From the NCBI RefSeq assembly GCF_020382885.2, contig NC_058498.1:7104501-7168500 (forward strand): 64,000 nucleotides of DNA, in the 5' to 3' direction. The stretch's first letter is position 1, and each line of letters starts with the position of its first letter. This DNA comes from Scatophagus argus. Taxonomy: Eukaryota > Chordata > Actinopteri > Scatophagidae. Below the pieces are notes generated by a model, which was not told the origin of the DNA, did no database searches, and was given only the letters and a program-made list of their open reading frames with translations. Shown here piece after piece: positions 59,701-64,000 of the stretch. The translations under genes were made by a program, and so were the position numbers.

Positions 59701-62700
59701 GATCCTCAGGCAAGATAAAAAGACAACTAGAAAAGCTTACATTTTCCTGAGAAAATATACAGTATGCCAGTGCTGAACCACTGAAACACCTTCACTGTTT
59801 TCACACAGCGAGCTTCAGGAGCTTTTGAAATGTCTTCGTTAAACTTAAGTACATTTCCTAAAAGTAACAGACATATACATATAATGTAAAAATACTACAT
59901 TACAAGTAAAAAACAATACAAAGGTGAAAGTAAAGAATCATTATCAGCCAAATAACATTATTAATTCTGGAGCATCAATTTGTAAGCATATCACTATTGC
60001 AGCTGGTTGAGGCTGAGCTAACTTCTTTATATGGAGTTAGCTCGACCCCGTGAAAGGTCACGCAGGGGAAGATAGATAAATCTGAGGGGATGTGAGATGA
60101 TTAATGGAGTATGGATGAAGAAAACCCAAAGCTCTGATGCACAAATCTGCTTTAAATTTGGCCTCTTTGGGCCTCAAACACTTATTAAAATAGAAACAAT
60201 GTGTGAAATTTAAAGAGAAAATGTCTCTTTGGTGCAACCGCTAACAACTCAGATATCTGAAACATGACAAGCTGCCTCAACCAAACCAAGCCAAAATGAC
60301 TGGGAAACAGATGTTTAATTCGAAACAATGTATTATATTTTATAAGATTTTTATGTAAAATTTAAACAGTTGTGATTCAAGAACGCTCTCATGTCTCTGA
60401 GTTTGAATTAACTAATCATCTGGTCAGCGTTGAGTGACGATGTAAGCTGAGCACAACTTTGTTTGCATTAATGATGTAGTATTCATGTATGTGAAACTGG
60501 ATCTGAAGTGTTAAGTACTCATCTGAGGAAGCAATAAACAGAAAAACAAATTCTGTGTATTCTCTGTTCAGTGGAATATGTTCACTGCTATATTTACTCT
60601 TCCTGCCATTGTGGCTTCTCATATAGCTCTTACTGAACAACAAAGCAGCATACTAGTTCCTGTATTTACTGCACCACAGCATTAACCACAAATGTCACTA
60701 ATACCAGCTGCAGTAGTGTATCATACCTGAGAGAGACACCACTGATGCTTCCAAACTCTAGTTTTCGTTTCAGCACCTCCTTTATCTGTCCTTTCTCAGG
60801 TCCTTTCTTCACCTTCTCTCGGCCGATCAGATAGATGCCCTTAGGGGTTAAGATCAAGTCCCTCTTGATAGACTGGGCAGTGAGGAAAAAAAAGAAGAAG
60901 TGAAAGCTGTGAGCAACACCAGAAAGGAGAAGCACGGGGGTGGTTTTGGGGAAGAGATCTTAGACATCTTTGACATAAGCAACTTTCTTGCTGGTCAAAT
61001 TAAATAAATCTAAATATAACGATTCTTCGAAAAGCGTCACCTTGAACCTGCGATCAAACTTGGTGACAGAATCAGCAAAGTCGACACGCTCCCTCTTGGA
61101 CAGAAACTGTCGCAGTTCAGGCCTCTGCTCCAGACCGAGGTAGTCTCCAACAAAGTTTCTGTTGATGCTGTTCTTCCTCCGCTCCTTGGAGTTGTACAGG
61201 ATGTCTGAAGCTGCATTACAAGGATGGACGGGCAGTTCAGATCACAGCTCCAAAGACGCATTTTAGTGGGAACAATGTTTTTCATCGTCGCAACTCACCC
61301 TCTTCTCTCATCTGTTCATACTTCTTCCTCGCAATGTATCTCCTCCAGGATTTCTGAATTATCCTGGCAAACGTGTCAAACTTCCTCTCCCTCATCTCCT
61401 CAAGCAGGAAAAGCTATGGATCATACAGCACGAGGAGGGAGTTCACACTCATCATCATTACTCATCATTAATTAAGATGTTTCTTTGTATGATTAACATA
61501 TGCTCACCGAAATGCATCAGCACATCAGTTTAAGTGCTTCCATGTTGTAATGTTTCAGCACATGCAGGTCAATCTCAGGGATTTTTTTACAGACAGTACA
61601 GATTGTGTTTGGTGCCATACGTTGAATTTAAGTCTAACATTCACTCTCTTTTAGCTCTTGTTTTGGTCTCATCCAACTCCTGAGGGAAACATCTGGGGGT
61701 TTTTTAGCAGCTAAATGCTCTACTTTGTTCATCAGCTCGTTGCTAACTGTTTCTGTCTCATTTGGTATACCAAAACCACAATGTAAATACACCCCACAAG
61801 TTAAAAGTCGTGCATTGAAAATAAATGACAAATATGTGTTAGTATTTTGCAAAATGCACTTAGTATCAAAAGAAGAAGTTAAATTCATACAGTTTAATAC
61901 TAATACTAAGTGTATTTCTCTGTAACACTGCCTCGTATTTTACAAGGTCATCATATGTTATAGTTTGTAAAGTAGCTTGTCAGCAGCTGTCAGATTAGCG
62001 TATGGCAATAAAATGTACAGTATTTGTTTCTAAACAGCAGTGGAAGGGATGCAGAAAGTAACATGAAATTGAAATACTCGAGTACAAGCGATTCAAATTT
62101 GCACTACATTACAGTACTTAGATAAATGGACCACCTCTGATCGACACAGATGCAGAGAGCAAGAGAAACTGAAACACAGGAAGAGTTTCTCACCGACTCG
62201 GGGTTCTTGACAAAGACTTTGGTGCGTCCCATCTGGTACTGGTCGTTATCCATGTTGACGGACCGGAGGAGGTGAAGGACCCCCTGTTGTTCTGGACCCC
62301 TCCAAGATGGCCACGTCTCAGCTGTTAGAATGGCATACCTGGATATAACAAACAAACACACACACACACACACAGTAGGAATGACATGGTTTTTACTGTG
62401 TTTCCTCCTTTAGGACCAGCAAACAGAAATTGATGCATCCTTTCAAAAACTGCGCAGCTTTGAACTCACCTCATCAGAAACTTATTGAAGACTCTGCGAT
62501 AAGCGAATCCTGCTCTTCTTACGCGTATGTTTTCCCGGAGTCCCAGGTATTCAACCTGATGCCTAACCCTAAAAGAAGAGATGGAATACAACCGTCCATC
62601 AAAAAGCGTATATGTTTGAGTGTATGTGTAAATATTTGTCAAAGTCGGGATGCTGACCTGCTCTCCTCCCAGTCCTTGGGTCTCTTTGTCTCATTTGGTT

Positions 62701-64000
62701 TGATACAGCGGATATAGTGTGGAGTGCATTTCATCAGCGTGTTCACTAGATCATTCGCTTGTTTCTGTCAGAAACAGCAGACCAGAAATGAAAAACAAAA
62801 CAGATCGAAGGAGTTCACAGAGCACCGTTAGTCTCAGTTTAAAGTCTCACCTTGATCTTTGTGCTGGCTGTGGTCGGTCTGCCTTTCTTATCTGTGTTCA
62901 GGTTCTCGGGGAACAAGCTACAGATGAAGTTACTGAAGAGAGAAATTCAAGGGGTTTGTGTTCACTTCATTCCTCTTCTAAACGTATCACGAGTGAAAAC
63001 ACGAGAGGGGTGTAAGAGACTTACTATTCGCTGCTTTGCATGAGCTCGATGAGATCAGGGAAAAGCACATCCCGGTTTCTCTCACAGAAGCCGTTGACAT
63101 CATATGACACCTGAGATGACACCAATCATCATAACTGGGTAGCAGGGTCGGGGCAGCATTTCTACCGTGGGAGAGTCAGTTTGATTTAATACTCCTACCT
63201 TGCCAGCGTAGTGATGTATGATGAAGCCGGAGTTCCAGCTGTTGAAATGTTCATGTGTTCCCACAGACGCCTGCAGTTTCTGCAGCAGGGTGCCATCTGC
63301 ACCCTCTCCTTTGGCGTACATGGTGGCGCACACATCATCCAGCACGCTCATTATACCAGGAGGGCACTGAAAGGAGAGTATTTTAACGGAAAACAATCAG
63401 TTACAAGTTTTGTGTGTCTAGATAGAAAAAAAGACATACAGTCTAAAGAATCATTATTTGAAGTGGATAATAAATGAATGAGATACTGACAAATAATGAA
63501 TGATGAATCAGGAGAAAATACAGCACACCTCCTGCATTAATATCTCACACAGCTTTCACATGAGGTTATTCTTTTGACATCCTATTTTTTTTTTGTTTGT
63601 TTGTTTAGCTTTTGTTTTTTTGAGGCAATTCAGACAGCAGAAGAACATTTATCATATCATCTTATGAACCACTTCATACTGACATGTGTAAACCCTGTAT
63701 TTATTCACTGGTTTCTTGGTTAAGGTGATGCAGACATGAGTTTACCTTATTTTCAATGAGGTCGCACACAATCTTGTTGTTGAAGTATTCAATGGGAGTC
63801 CACTTGATGCCCTCCTGAACATACTCTTCCTGAGAGAGAACAACAGAAAGAAGAGAGCTCAACACAGAACTGATAGAAATACGTCCAAAGTCAGTGAATA
63901 GTGCAGAGGATAAGAGACAAGGAAGACAAATCATAAAATGTTTCAAAATTTACGAAAGCAATAAATTTCACTGCAGCTACCTGCTCAGCCTTTAGGGTCA
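56779..64000 (-). CDS. myo1f: Myosin IF, long-tailed class I myosin (C-terminal 674 residues; N-terminus beyond window)
   Basis: An actin-based motor that links membranes to the cytoskeleton. Exons in window (- strand order): 64000-63981 (cut), 63829-63746, 63366-63199, 63110-63025, 62932-62851, 62764-62658, 62568-62470, 62338-62194, 61413-61299, 61210-61041, 60872-60727, 59673-59527, 59441-59293, 59129-59067, 58374-58167, 57123-56963, 56855-56779. All phases agree and there is no internal stop. Visible parts in order: distal motor head with EEYVQEG and [13 protein letters not shown]; one IQ motif ([14 protein letters not shown]); the lipid-binding TH1 tail ([33 protein letters not shown]); a Gly/Pro/Ala/Gln-rich TH2; and a C-terminal SH3 ([13 protein letters not shown] ... 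DPSGWW ... FPGNYVEKI). The GNYVEKI end and RCRAIYQY fit MYO1F better than MYO1E. The motor ATP-binding loops lie outside the window. Confidence 0.94.
57495..57655 (+). repeat. Teleost interspersed repeat in myo1f intron
   Basis: It contains TTTCCATTTATTTATTTACA, GATGCTTTACAGAGACCCAG and GTGGCAAGGAAAAACTCCCT, then AAACCTTGAGCAGGACC. This is a well-known fish repeat phrase order. It lies between the exons ending at 57,123 and 58,167. Confidence 0.6.
58640..58940. repeat. Dispersed 'ACTTAAGTA' repeat in myo1f intron
   Basis: TGTACTGGAGTGAAAAGTAC and AAAGTATAAAATGCAAATAG match the family at 59,840-60,060 and 61,950-62,130. Non-coding. Confidence 0.45.
59840..60060. repeat. Dispersed 'ACTTAAGTA' repeat in myo1f intron
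   Basis: AAACTTAAGTACATTTCC, ACTACATTACAAGTAAAAAA and TCTGGAGCATCAATTTGTAA are typical landmarks. It sits in the roughly 1-kb intron between exons 59,527-59,673 and 60,727-60,872, which otherwise shows no feature. Confidence 0.5.
61950..62130. repeat. Dispersed 'ACTTAAGTA' repeat in myo1f intron
   Basis: CAGCAGTGGAAGGGATGCAG, AAATACTCGAGTACAAG and CATTACAGTACTTAGATAAA place it in the same family. It ends about 60 bp before the exon at 62,194-62,338. An adjacent (CA)n array lies at 62,356-62,374. Confidence 0.5.

Noticed and set aside
56779..64000. Assignment of the myosin as myo1e
   Set aside because: RCRAIYQY and the terminal GNYVEKI fit MYO1F; MYO1E, as I recall it, ends NNYVTKI.
1..64000. 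CRISPR arrays, operons, phage or integrated virus
   Set aside because: No regularly spaced repeats, no polycistronic layout and no viral protein motifs were seen; the gene structure is spliced vertebrate throughout.

Overview
The window is vertebrate nuclear DNA, almost certainly from a ray-finned (teleost) fish. The genes have many small exons with GT..AG introns. The introns hold short CA/GT microsatellites, a tRNA-derived SINE and several AT-rich interspersed repeats typical of teleosts. Every protein recognised is a one-to-one match to a vertebrate family. There is no prokaryotic, phage, plasmid or CRISPR content.

Layout. Bases 1-2,900 are repeat-rich intergenic DNA. Acsbg2 (bubblegum acyl-CoA synthetase, + strand) runs from about 3,090 to 18,580; 15 coding exons give an uninterrupted 765-aa frame. 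It converges on mllt1/ENL (- strand, 42,642 to 26,741), a YEATS-domain chromatin reader whose 12 coding exons give 589 aa. The 18.6-26.7 kb gap between their 3' ends holds the mllt1 3' flank, microsatellites, a SINE and a promoter-like patch with no visible gene. Upstream of mllt1, at 44.9-47.9 kb, is a decayed tandem copy of the 5' half of mllt1: promoter, exon 1, broken exon 2, exon 3, part of exon 4 and the start of exon 6. It is followed by a second copy of a sequence block that also lies upstream of the real gene. Then come acer1 (alkaline ceramidase 1, - strand, 54,184 to 51,011, 6 exons, 266 aa) and the C-terminal two-thirds of myo1f (long-tailed class I myosin, - strand, 17 exons, running off the right edge).

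The order and orientation acsbg2(+) - mllt1(-) - acer1(-) match human chromosome 19p13.3, from memory; myo1f lies elsewhere on human chromosome 19, so its position next to acer1 looks like a fish arrangement. The genes do not form a functional cassette. Acsbg2 activates long-chain fatty acids, Acer1 cleaves ceramides in the endoplasmic reticulum, ENL reads acylated histones and recruits elongation factors, and Myo1f links membrane to actin.

The most unusual content is the tandem mllt1 pseudogene with its duplicated CCAAT-box promoter. Its flanking 201-bp block is about 96.5% identical between the two copies, while the neighbouring duplicated exon is only about 78% identical. I see no previously undescribed multi-gene system.
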